DNA of 64,000 nucleotides from Deltaproteobacteria bacterium (lineage in GTDB: Bacteria > Desulfobacterota > Syntrophia > Syntrophales > JACQWR01): assembly GCA_016209105.1 (NCBI GenBank), contig JACQWR010000018.1, positions 62,001 to 126,000 of the forward strand. The letters are read 5' to 3'. Position 1 is the first letter of the stretch, and the number at the start of each line of letters is the position of its first letter. Under the pieces are notes generated by a model that did not search any database, had not been told where the DNA came from, and was given only the letters and a program-made list of their open reading frames with translations. A program made the position numbers and the translations under genes. This document shows, in pieces, positions 44,316-53,042 of this stretch.

Positions 44316-45793
44316 CGGAAATCCTCCATCACCTCTCGACAGAATCTCTCATGACCGATTATGCGTTTGACCGTCTGGAAAGAACCCAGCGTTGTTCCCA
44401 TAATCCCCGGCGCCATGCTGTTCTGACCGGCGAGAAACAACCCTTCAATGGACGTGCGATTCAGGGAAGCCGTCTTCATTAACTGCCGGGTCGAACGGAG
44501 GATCCCATAGGCGGATCCGTCCGGGCTACCCACCCGATCTCTGATGGTCAGCGGAGTATAGATGTCCAGTATCTTCATCCCTTTAAGGTTCCCGAATACG
44601 GTTGACGCCTCGGCGATGAACTCGCGGGCTTTCTTTTCCTTTGCCGCGACATAGTCGCCGCCCCGCCGTCCGGACGTCGTTTGTTCCCATTGCCGCCATT
44701 CCTCAATGCCGCTCGTTGTCATCATGGATAAGATGTTTATGCCCGGCTGCCCGCTCCTGCGCAATTGATGGAATATGCCGTGGGACAGGGTCCCGTCTCT
44801 TTCCGGGTAAACCCGATAGATGTTGTAGGGCAGCGCCTCATGCGCATCGGCATCAACGGCAAGGGTTACGGAAAAAAGCCCTTTTGTATTTTCGAGCTCT
44901 GCAATCCGTTCCGCATAGGCAGGCCTCACCGCACCCTCAGGCAACAGGGCGACGACGCATCGGGGATGGATAGCGGCAATAACGACCGCCGCATCGAGGA
45001 CGCGGCCGGATTGCAGAACCACCCCGCTTACTCGTCCCGATCGAACAAGAATCTTTTTCACGCCGTCTCCCGTCACGATAGCGCCGCCGAGCGAACCGAA
45101 TGTGGACGTGAACGCATCCGACATATGGGAACCGCTGCAGGCCAGTCTCCAGGAGGACAGGAGATAGGACGCGAGGGTCATATAATAGTAGAACGCAGGA
45201 CAATCGCGCAAGGGAACGCCGATCAGCGTGGAAGGAACACCCAGGACGGAGAGGAGCGGTATTGAACACCGCATGCGCTGGAGACGCCCCCCCATGGAGT
45301 CAAGGCTCTCTGAGGAAAGGAAGGGCATCCCCGGCTCCGTCAGAAGGTCGAGCGAGAACAAGCTCTGAGATATCGTTCTCATATCACCCATGAGCTCGGC
45401 AATCTGATTCTGCTCCCGGGGGAAGGCCTGTTTCAGGTCGTCTTCGAAGGCATCAATGCCTTCGTGAAGATCGAAGGAAAAATCATCAAAAAGGTAGCGA
45501 TCTATGACGCCGTTCATCCCCATGCGCTCGAGGGGAAGTGAAGAGGTAACGCCGAGATAATCCCACAACCGTCGCAGGGGCTGCCCACGGTCGAGCGATC
45601 CCATGTAATGCACGCCCAGGGGACAATCAATGCCGGAGCGGACGTAGCTCCGCATCAATCCGCCCGGCAGGGGATTTTTTTCTACCACGGTAACTCGGTG
45701 ATGAAGTTTCGCAAAGATGATGCCGACGGTTAATCCGCCGATGCCGGAACCGATGATCAGCACATTGTCCGTTGCTTTTTCCGCCCGTGTCAT
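44312..45793 (-). CDS. CrtI-like FAD-dependent desaturase/isomerase
   Basis: In the 493-residue protein the dinucleotide-binding motif is IIGSGIGGLTVGI (residues 13-25), followed by VVEKNPLPGGLMRSYVRSG. The C-terminal LAGQNSMAPGIMGTTLGS is the second FAD-binding motif of the phytoene desaturase/CrtISO family (COG1233). In aryl polyene synthesis unsaturation normally arises by dehydration only, so this enzyme could desaturate or isomerise the chain. Its start overlaps the KS-CLF fusion stop. Confidence 0.84.
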   Translation of the reverse strand: MTRAEKATDNVLIIGSGIGGLTVGIIFAKLHHRVTVVEKNPLPGGLMRSYVRSGIDCPLGVHYMGSLDRGQPLRRLWDYLGVTSSLPLERMGMNGVIDRYLFDDFSFDLHEGIDAFEDDLKQAFPREQNQIAELMGDMRTISQSLFSLDLLTEPGMPFLSSESLDSMGGRLQRMRCSIPLLSVLGVPSTLIGVPLRDCPAFYYYMTLASYLLSSWRLACSGSHMSDAFTSTFGSLGGAIVTGDGVKKILVRSGRVSGVVLQSGRVLDAAVVIAAIHPRCVVALLPEGAVRPAYAERIAELENTKGLFSVTLAVDADAHEALPYNIYRVYPERDGTLSHGIFHQLRRSGQPGINILSMMTTSGIEEWRQWEQTTSGRRGGDYVAAKEKKAREFIAEASTVFGNLKGMKILDIYTPLTIRDRVGSPDGSAYGILRSTRQLMKTASLNRTSIEGLFLAGQNSMAPGIMGTTLGSFQTVKRIIGHERFCREVMEDFR

Positions 45794-47973
45794 GGCACAA
45801 CCTCCACCGCCGTGACAACATGACCAAAGCCCAGGATAAGAACACCTCTCCCCCGCAGCGGCGTTTTCCGCCGGTCGCAGATATTTTCCGGTATTTCACC
45901 TGCCTCAATAAATGAAACCGCCAGAACCGTTGCGACGGCCGACGCCGAGGCAAATTCGCCGACAAAGCGCCGGTAATCAATAACGGGATGCGGATACCCC
46001 GTTATGGACAGGAATTCTTCCAACTGCGCTGTTCCGCGCGCCCGCTGTGCGGCGGGAATCCCCGCCATGACGGCGCCGAATTGCTCCCGTATCGTTCTGT
46101 TTCCCCCCAGTGCGCGGATGAGCGCCAAAATGACCTGATCGTTGTTCGGGGAATATGCCATAAAGGAGGGACATACCCGCCGGGGTGCTGCCGGCGTTGC
46201 CGGTTTGAGACAGAGGGCGCCTCCCCCGTCTGAGGGCGGTCCGCCAGGCAGAACGGACGCATCGAAGAGGGGGGATAATATTTTGTGATGCTCATCGGCT
46301 CCGATCACGAGGAGCGGTTTGTCGCTCCGGCGGATAAGGAGGCATGCGCTGAACAGGGCCTGTTCGAAAGAACAATCGCCACCCGTCATGGTCACGTTCG
46401 GCCCGGTGGATTTGAAATGGACGGCAACATGACCCGCAGCGGCGTTATGCACGGATCCCACAAAGTCCGTCGGACTGGCAAACCGCTCTCCGGAAGCAAA
46501 AAGGTTCATGAGCAGATCGTAGGTCTCGGAAAGCCCGCCCCAGCCGGTCCCTAAAAAAACGGACGAAGGGGGGCCGTCGGTTGCGCTCGCTCCGCAGGCC
46601 GAAACGGCCAGAGACAGGGCCATGCGGGGAAACCTCTTCAGGCGGCGGACGTATTTCTCGGAAAGGGGCTTCACTATCTCGGAAAAAGAAACTATTCCCG
46701 GCAAACCCTTGCCGTGACGCATGGCATCAATTGTCTGTTCTAAGCCTCCCGCAGCGGTGAGACAGGCGCTTCCGAGAACGGTAAACGACCTGAGACGGTC
46801 GGCGCAAACAGGCGTCTCTGGACGTTTCCGTCGCCTCGGATGACCGACGGCGAGGACGGCATTGTTTCCACCGAAACCAAATGAATTGACCAGGGCCGTG
46901 TTTATATCCTTCACCGTCGGCATACGAACGGGAATCAGGTTCAATTGGGGATCGGGCTCATGAAAGCCCGCATTGGCGGGAATAATGTCGTGGGCAATAC
47001 TCAAGACAGAGACGGCGGCGCCCATTGCCCCGGCTGCGCCGAGGGAATGCCCAACGGATCCTTTTATGGAAGACAGCGGCGGGATAGGCCGCTCGCCAAA
47101 TAGGGCGTGTATGGCCTTTGCTTCGGCAAGGTCGTTGTCAAGGGTGCCCGTGCCGTGCAGTTGGATATACTCTATATCCGCCGGTGAGAGGCAGGCGTCT
47201 GAAAGCGCGTCTTTCATGGCGCGCAATGCGCCCGTGCCTTCGGGATGGGGGGCTGCGGGATGATAGGCATCGCAGGATAACCCGGCGCCGAGAAGTTCGG
47301 CCATGGCGTTATCCGGTGGATCATCGGCGCTCGTCAGCAACAGTATGGCTGCCCCTTCGCCGACCGACATTCCCCGTCTGTTTCTATCAAAGGGACGCGC
47401 GCCCGCCTCATCCACCAACTGCAGGGCATGAAACCCGTAATAGGTCAGTCGGCAGAGGGCATCGGCGCCGCCGGCCAGCACCCGCTTCGCCATGCCGCTG
47501 CGCAGCATTTCCAGGGCGATTTTCAGCGCCACGGCTCCCGAAGAGCATGCCGTTGACACCGTCAAGACCGGCCCCGTGCACCCCACATGACGGGCAACGC
47601 ACTCGGCAACGGAACCAGTCGAGTGGTATTCATACTGCTTTGAATCGAGTTCGCCCCGTTTGAGCAGTTCTTCCGTAAACGGCATCCCCCCCGTCGTCAC
47701 GCCGATGACCACGGCATCCGGCACGCCTGCGGCATGTTTCATTGCCTCTTCGGCGGCAACAAGCGCCAGGGCATGGGTTCGGGGGAGATCAGAGGCGAGT
47801 GAGAATGAACCGACCTCGCCGACGGGCAATGGCGGCGTGTGGCTCGTCGGGAAAAGATGAAGCGGCTTGATTCCCCGTGTGGCTTTTCGGATGGCGTCAA
47901 GGGTATCGTTCAGGCCCTGCCCCACCGGGCTGATGATCCCCAACGAGGTAATAAAGACGCCTGTATTGCTCAA
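45790..47973 (-). CDS. Ketosynthase - chain length factor (KS-CLF) fusion
   Basis: A 727-residue protein with two KS folds. Domain 1 (1-380) is active-looking, with C143 (TACSSG), H273 (HGTGT), K304 and H309. Domain 2 (395-727) is KS-like but lacks these: lining up TVSTACSSG with TMTGGDCSF places Asp D533 at the Cys position, and no HGTGT or GHxxG motifs are seen. This is a single-chain version of the KS/CLF pair, ApeO-ApeC-like in aryl polyene systems. The CLF half should set chain length. Overlaps ACP and FAD genes by four bases each. Confidence 0.85.
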   Translation of the reverse strand: MSNTGVFITSLGIISPVGQGLNDTLDAIRKATRGIKPLHLFPTSHTPPLPVGEVGSFSLASDLPRTHALALVAAEEAMKHAAGVPDAVVIGVTTGGMPFTEELLKRGELDSKQYEYHSTGSVAECVARHVGCTGPVLTVSTACSSGAVALKIALEMLRSGMAKRVLAGGADALCRLTYYGFHALQLVDEAGARPFDRNRRGMSVGEGAAILLLTSADDPPDNAMAELLGAGLSCDAYHPAAPHPEGTGALRAMKDALSDACLSPADIEYIQLHGTGTLDNDLAEAKAIHALFGERPIPPLSSIKGSVGHSLGAAGAMGAAVSVLSIAHDIIPANAGFHEPDPQLNLIPVRMPTVKDINTALVNSFGFGGNNAVLAVGHPRRRKRPETPVCADRLRSFTVLGSACLTAAGGLEQTIDAMRHGKGLPGIVSFSEIVKPLSEKYVRRLKRFPRMALSLAVSACGASATDGPPSSVFLGTGWGGLSETYDLLMNLFASGERFASPTDFVGSVHNAAAGHVAVHFKSTGPNVTMTGGDCSFEQALFSACLLIRRSDKPLLVIGADEHHKILSPLFDASVLPGGPPSDGGGALCLKPATPAAPRRVCPSFMAYSPNNDQVILALIRALGGNRTIREQFGAVMAGIPAAQRARGTAQLEEFLSITGYPHPVIDYRRFVGEFASASAVATVLAVSFIEAGEIPENICDRRKTPLRGRGVLILGFGHVVTAVEVVP

Positions 47974-48236
47974 TGAGCGCTCCCCAACCGATTTTGATAA
48001 ACGTAGTCCGCCAACGCCCTCACGGATGCGAAGACCTTGACGCCGAGCTCCTTGGTGTCAATTTTCACGCCGTAATCTTTTTCCAGCATCATGACCAGTT
48101 CCAGGACATCTATGGAATCCAGCCCGAGATCGCCTCCCACCAGTTGGGCGTCGTCTTTGATATCCGCAGAGCGAACGTCGAGCAAATTAAGCGTTTCGAT
48201 GATTTTAACCTTCAGTTCAGAGATCAATTCGTCCAT
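47970..48236 (-). CDS. Acyl carrier protein
   Basis: An 88-residue ACP with pantetheine Ser S41 in GLDSIDVLEL. ATG 48236 has a GGAAGGAAAG site; the extended ORF to 48275 runs into the upstream membrane-protein gene. It is coupled by a four-base overlap to the KS-CLF fusion and is probably its carrier. Confidence 0.88.
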   Translation of the reverse strand: MDELISELKVKIIETLNLLDVRSADIKDDAQLVGGDLGLDSIDVLELVMMLEKDYGVKIDTKELGVKVFASVRALADYVYQNRLGSAH

Positions 48237-48493
48237 GTTCTTTCCTTCCAGGCAGTCTTTATCCGTCCCAGACATGCCATGGCATAATCTTTACCGGCAT
48301 AATACATACCGATGAGAAACATCAAGTGAGACAGCCCATACACCAGCGGACCGCCGACGGCCAGGATCAGGGGCTTCCCCGTATAGAGGGCAACCAGGCC
48401 AAGCGCGCCGACGGCAGGCCAACCGATGACGTAACTGAGCAGAATAAGAAATAAACCGACCATGACCCGTACCGGCGGCGGTTTCTTATACAC
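48224..48493 (-). CDS. Small membrane protein of the aryl polyene cluster
   Basis: An 89-residue protein beginning at GTG 48493, which has a GGAAGGGAG site 8 bases upstream; an in-frame TTG at 48514 has none. Two or three hydrophobic helices span about 10-62. Small membrane proteins next to the ACP/KS genes occur in aryl polyene clusters, but I cannot name the family. First gene of the long minus-strand operon; overlaps the ACP gene by 13 bases. Confidence 0.68.
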   Translation of the reverse strand: MYKKPPPVRVMVGLFLILLSYVIGWPAVGALGLVALYTGKPLILAVGGPLVYGLSHLMFLIGMYYAGKDYAMACLGRIKTAWKERTWTN

Positions 48494-48560
48494 GAATATC
48501 GCTCCCTTCCGCAATGGCTTTTCCGAGAGAATTTTTATCCCTAAACATTATCTTGTCTTT

Positions 48561-48668
48561 GACCGGAAACGCACCCTGTAAACCCGCCCTGTTGGCGGGA
48601 TAAAGGGGCGCGATAAAAATAATCGCTCCTTACCGGGAGGCCCCCGCCCTATGGGTGGGGGCCTCAAA
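48561..48668 (+). repeat. Double-hairpin dispersed repeat, copy B
   Basis: GACCGG is followed by hairpin one (CCCGCC 48583-48588, GGCGGG 48594-48599), TAAAGGGGCGCG, an AT-rich linker, TTACCGGGAGG and a 13-base-pair hairpin two (48637-48649 with 48653-48665, one wobble), then TCAAAT. It lies in the 5-prime leader of the long minus-strand operon. The remaining gap to 49022 holds the operon promoter and no gene. Confidence 0.78.
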
Positions 48669-48959
48669 TACTAGGAACCTTCTGTGCCTGGTTGGACGCT
48701 ACTATGGGAAAGTTTTCCTCTGAAATCAAGATATAATAATGAAGATATTTATGTGGACCAGGTCACGAAGAGAATTACCAGAGATTTGGAAAACTTTGCC
48801 ACCAACCAGTTTTCATCAATAAACCAGTCGCCAATTATCAAAATTGTCTGCTTGGCATCTCCCATTTTTATCTCCGTGGATTCGTGAACACCATTGACAT
48901 CAGAGGTCAACAGTCACGTAAATCACTGTTTTTACATTTGAACTTTTTCTTCATGCAGA

Positions 48960-48988
48960 AGTGTAGGGAAAAGGGATTTGTGTGTCAA
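48960..48988 (-). promoter_or_regulatory. Promoter of the long minus-strand polyketide operon
   Basis: On the minus strand TTGACA (48988-48983), 17 bases and TACACT (48965-48960) give a strong promoter just downstream of the acyltransferase gene. Transcription would start near 48953, leaving a leader of about 460 bases that contains the double-hairpin repeat. Confidence 0.65.
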
Positions 48989-49022
48989 GGAGAAAAGCAT
49001 TCTTTGCTGATGGGGATCCGGC

Positions 49023-49922
49023 TTACATAAGTTTCCGACCGATAAACGGCTCGAAGTGGTACCACTCGAAGGGGTAGCGCCGTACGGCGTCCTCCAGGCG
49101 TTCGGCGTACGCCTGCGCCGCCCTCCTGATGGCCTCCTGTCTGTCCTTGCGTCCTTGGGCACAAACGCATTGGGGCGGCATGATCTTAAAATGGTACATC
49201 TGCCGGCCTGTCCGATGAGCAAAAAATATCAAGAGGGGACTGCCGGACAGCAGGGCGAAGACAAAGGGCGTCTCCGGCAGGAAGGCCTCGTGTCCCAGGA
49301 ATCTTACGGGGATGGAACGCTGGTCTTCACGCCATTTGCGGTCGCCCGTCAGAGAAACCAGTCCGCCCGCCTTCAGAAAATTGATGCCCGCGACAATATC
49401 AAAAGGAGACCCGCCCTCCTGTCCCACCGCGACAACCTGCACCCCGCTCCGGACAAGGCTTTCCTTCTGCACACGTTCAATCTGCTCCTTGTGCTTTCGC
49501 CCCAGATAGAGAAGCAGTTTCATCTCCGGATTATTCCGGGCAGGTACCCGCAGGAACAGGTGGGCCGCTATTTCCCAGTTGCCCACGTGAGACATGAGAA
49601 GAACGCCGCCGATCTTACTGTTCACGGCATCTTCAAGGTATTCCCAACCCTCATGGGTAAAGGTGACATTCTTGTCGTCGAACAGGAGAAACCTGTCGAG
49701 AAACACGGAGGTAAAATGATGGTACTGCTTCCAGGCGCACCAGAGATGGTGCCACCACTGCCTTGACGGAAAGAGGGCCCGGTAAAAGCGCACGCTTATG
49801 GCTACCCTTCCCGGGAACAGGAAAAAATAGCCGGAGGCGATGCCCCAGGCGATGATCCGGAAAAACCGCTCTCCCAGAAGCTTCGACAGGGCGATAAGAA
49901 ACCGGTAGAAACCTTCCTTCAT
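49023..49922 (-). CDS. Lipid A-type (LpxL/HtrB-like) acyltransferase
   Basis: A 299-residue inner-membrane acyltransferase with the H112-x4-E117 motif in MSHVGNWEIAA and an N-terminal hydrophobic segment. LpxL-like enzymes are regular members of aryl polyene clusters and attach the polyene to a lipid or glycolipid anchor. Last gene of the glycosyltransferase-MMPL-acyltransferase operon. Confidence 0.86.
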   Translation of the reverse strand: MKEGFYRFLIALSKLLGERFFRIIAWGIASGYFFLFPGRVAISVRFYRALFPSRQWWHHLWCAWKQYHHFTSVFLDRFLLFDDKNVTFTHEGWEYLEDAVNSKIGGVLLMSHVGNWEIAAHLFLRVPARNNPEMKLLLYLGRKHKEQIERVQKESLVRSGVQVVAVGQEGGSPFDIVAGINFLKAGGLVSLTGDRKWREDQRSIPVRFLGHEAFLPETPFVFALLSGSPLLIFFAHRTGRQMYHFKIMPPQCVCAQGRKDRQEAIRRAAQAYAERLEDAVRRYPFEWYHFEPFIGRKLM

Positions 49923-49937
49923 TCTTTCCTCATTAAA

Positions 49938-52900
49938 TTATGATGCCGGTGCGGCCGTTTCCCCTCCCCTGCTGCTCACCCTCGCCACAAACCACCACTC
50001 TTCCTCGCCGGGAGCGCTGATTTCCGTGCCAATGATCTCGAAACCAGCCTCCGCTATGATGGTCAGGATATTTTTTTGAGAACGAAAATGGGGTATCCCT
50101 TTCTGCATAGCAATCCTCTTCGTCTCGATCCACCGTTTCCAGGGAACTCGTTTCCCCGAAGGCACTGTCGCCCTGATAATCAACGCACCTCCGGGACAGA
50201 GCTTGCGATGGAGGCGCTGCAAGGACAGTCCGAGCTCGGCGTCTGTCAGCAGATGGATGACGTCGAGGAGAAGAGCCGTATCGGCCCGTTCGGAAATATC
50301 GGGTATATTGGGGGCGCGCCCGACCTCTACCATCCCTCTCGTTCCGACCGCCCGCAACGCGAACCGGACGCGCTCACGATCCGGTTCGATCCCGTAAAGC
50401 CGCGCGCGCGGATGCAATTCAAGAAGCCAGACGGCCGGCACGCCGAAGCCGGTTCCCACATCCAGGATGATTCCCGGTTCTTTGACAAAATCGGCCAGAC
50501 GCGGAAACATGGGATCGAGGAGAATCTTAAACCGGGCAAAGAGCCGCGGATAGGCTTCCATGTGCCGGTACCGCGATACCGCGCGCTGCAGGTGCCTTCT
50601 CGATCCGGCTACAAGAGTGTCATCCGACGACGGCTCCTGAGCAAATATCCGTTTCATAAGCGGGGGAGCAATCGTAACAGCGCCCAGAAAAGAATAGCCG
50701 ATCCCCAGGGAAAGTCCAAGCCCGGCGCCCCTCAACAGGACATTGTCTGAAAGGGCAAGGACGCCGAACCCCAGAAATGTCGTGGCAAATGAAAGAAATA
50801 CACTCAGCCGGATCAGTCCCAGAGAAGGATCATCCTCATCACGATAACGCTGATAGGCGCGCACCAGATAGAGGGCATAGTCCGTTCCCATGCCGATGAC
50901 GACGACGGATACCATCAGTGTCGGTATGCTGAGGGGCTGCCCCACGAGATTCAACGTGCCGAGGGTGCAGACCAGGGCAAACACAGTCGGCGCCATGCTG
51001 ATCAGGGTCAGCTGCCAGTCTAAAAAATACAAAAAGGCCGTCAGAATTGTGATGAGCCCCACGATGGCGGCCATCTTCAGGAAGGCAGACAAGAGGACCG
51101 CTCCAAAACGCTTACTGAACAGGGCGGGGTCAAACACCCGCGCCAGGCCCGTTGCCGTGAAACGCCGGTAAAAATCTTCTCCCCCATATCCAGGTCCCGG
51201 GGTCAACGCGGCAACCTGCACCCAGGAAGACCGATCCTGATTCACCGAGATGCCGAGAAGACCGGAAAACCCCTCCGGCATGTCTGTCCCCTGCACGTCC
51301 TGTTTATCGAGCAACGCGAAAAACGGATCAAACGCGCCAGGCGAAAAACCCAACTGCCGTGAGGCGTCTCCCATAGCCTCGCGGAGCCCGGCAACCCGAT
51401 CGGGATCCCAGAAGCCCCGCCAGGCTGCAAAATTTTTGCGCGCCAGCTCTTCCCCCGGAAAAATCATGGAAGGGACAAAGGCCTGGGAAATCCGGCCCGC
51501 GGCCACTTCTTCACCCAGTAATTCGGCCATGCGGTCGGATTTCCGCTGGAGATCCCGCGAATCCGGACCCTCAACCATCAGATATACCTTGCTGAAGATA
51601 TCTCCCCATACATCCCTGATACGTTTCTCCGCATTGAGGGTCTCACGGCTGATGGCGTTGACAGAATTCAGATCCACATGAAATTGCGGCTTCGCGAAAA
51701 ACAGCATGACAACCCCAAACGCCAAGGCGGCATACGTCTTCCATAGCCCTCGTGAAGATGCGATTCCGTTGACGAAACGCTGGAGCGGCAGGCGGGGAGG
51801 CCGTTTCGCGGGGGGCATGAACGGAAACAGCAGAGGGAAGAACGTATGAACAAAGATATAGGTAAAGAGGACTCCCAGCGCGGCAAATTGGCCTATCTGC
51901 GCCAAGGCCTGGAATCCGCTCACGGAGAGGAATGCAAAGCTGACCGCCGTCGTCAGCATGGCAAGCAGCCCCAGAGACCAGACCTCCCTGGTGGTTTCCA
52001 GCCCCTGCGTTTCGTACGGACGGTCAAGAAACAGGAGATAGGCGATGCCGTAATCAACGGTAAAAGAAATAATCGCCCCGCCGAAACCGACGGCCAGCAA
52101 TGAAATGGACGGGTGAAACAGGGAATAGACAAAAAAAGCCAGCATGGTTCCGGCAAAGGCCGGCAGAAAAGCCAGCAGTCCGATCAGCGGCCGGGGGAAA
52201 CCCACCAGGAGCAGCAGTGCAATGGCCGCAGTTGAAAACAAAACTGCTCTTTTTACATTACGCTTCGCATTGATCTCATTGTCGAGAGCGGCGCGATAGG
52301 CGCCGACAGGCGTCAGGGAAAAACCGCTCTGCCCGCCCTGCTTCCCGCGCAGTTCCGCCGAGATGCCTTCCATCAGCGCCGTGACCCGTCGTGCAAACCG
52401 TGTATCCATGCCGGAGGTCAACGGCTCCGCAATGATCAGGATGTGCTTCCCGTCCGATGAGACGATACGCCCCTTATATATCCGGGCGCCCCTTGCCGGG
52501 GAGAGATGCGATAAACGCGACATTACCAGGTTCCGTAAGGCGAGAGGGTCATCGGAGATAAACCCCGCCTGGCCGATACCGGCAAGATCATGCAGGGAAG
52601 ATAAAAGGTCATTCAACGTCTGGCGAACCTTTTCCGGCGCCAGGAGCGGTTTGATATTTCTTTCAAGCTCATCACCGCTGAACAGGACGGGGAGGTTATC
52701 AACAACGGAGCGCATCAATTCCGGTATGCGTTGACCGATCTGCTGGAATCCTACCTCCTTAAAAAGGCCGCTGTTCCGCATTCTCGTTTCAACCTGCACT
52801 GCTCCCTCAACGAGGGCATCCAGGTCACCGCCGGTTTGTCCCAGATCGAGGACTACGCGGTCATGAATCGGATGATGCATAATGACATACCGGGCATCGG

Positions 52901-53039
52901 CCAATACCGGATCGGTCCGGGGAAGGGACGCGAGGATATCGCTCTCAAATTGCAGACGGTATATTCCGGACAGGAAAAGTCCGATGACGGCCAAAATTAC
53001 GATAGCCACGAGAGAATATCTCAAGAGGTATTTGTGCAT
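49938..53039 (-). CDS. MMPL/RND-type exporter fused to a SAM methyltransferase
   Basis: The 1033-residue protein has an RND-like membrane part (about 1-800): an N-terminal helix, a periplasmic loop, six-helix bundles with GFGGAIISFTVDYGIAYLLF and VIGMGTDYALYLVRAYQRY, and a second periplasmic loop. The C-terminal 190 residues are a class I SAM-dependent methyltransferase with motif DVGTGFG (860-866), EPDRERVRFA, and LLDVIHLL. It is predicted to move the finished lipid or aryl acid across the inner membrane. The attached methyltransferase could methylate the 4-hydroxyaryl head, as aryl polyene methyltransferases do. Confidence 0.86.
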   Translation of the reverse strand: MHKYLLRYSLVAIVILAVIGLFLSGIYRLQFESDILASLPRTDPVLADARYVIMHHPIHDRVVLDLGQTGGDLDALVEGAVQVETRMRNSGLFKEVGFQQIGQRIPELMRSVVDNLPVLFSGDELERNIKPLLAPEKVRQTLNDLLSSLHDLAGIGQAGFISDDPLALRNLVMSRLSHLSPARGARIYKGRIVSSDGKHILIIAEPLTSGMDTRFARRVTALMEGISAELRGKQGGQSGFSLTPVGAYRAALDNEINAKRNVKRAVLFSTAAIALLLLVGFPRPLIGLLAFLPAFAGTMLAFFVYSLFHPSISLLAVGFGGAIISFTVDYGIAYLLFLDRPYETQGLETTREVWSLGLLAMLTTAVSFAFLSVSGFQALAQIGQFAALGVLFTYIFVHTFFPLLFPFMPPAKRPPRLPLQRFVNGIASSRGLWKTYAALAFGVVMLFFAKPQFHVDLNSVNAISRETLNAEKRIRDVWGDIFSKVYLMVEGPDSRDLQRKSDRMAELLGEEVAAGRISQAFVPSMIFPGEELARKNFAAWRGFWDPDRVAGLREAMGDASRQLGFSPGAFDPFFALLDKQDVQGTDMPEGFSGLLGISVNQDRSSWVQVAALTPGPGYGGEDFYRRFTATGLARVFDPALFSKRFGAVLLSAFLKMAAIVGLITILTAFLYFLDWQLTLISMAPTVFALVCTLGTLNLVGQPLSIPTLMVSVVVIGMGTDYALYLVRAYQRYRDEDDPSLGLIRLSVFLSFATTFLGFGVLALSDNVLLRGAGLGLSLGIGYSFLGAVTIAPPLMKRIFAQEPSSDDTLVAGSRRHLQRAVSRYRHMEAYPRLFARFKILLDPMFPRLADFVKEPGIILDVGTGFGVPAVWLLELHPRARLYGIEPDRERVRFALRAVGTRGMVEVGRAPNIPDISERADTALLLDVIHLLTDAELGLSLQRLHRKLCPGGALIIRATVPSGKRVPWKRWIETKRIAMQKGIPHFRSQKNILTIIAEAGFEIIGTEISAPGEEEWWFVARVSSRGGETAAPAS

Positions 53040-53042
53040 GAC

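Noticed and set aside
21270-48668. IS200/IS605 insertion sequences
   Set aside because: End-like hairpins are present but no transposase or TnpB frame is found between or beside them, so they are reported only as repeats.
48684-48887. Possible 67-residue gene in the gap before the acyltransferase gene
   Set aside because: No ribosome site, no recognisable domain, and it lies in the leader of an opposing operon.
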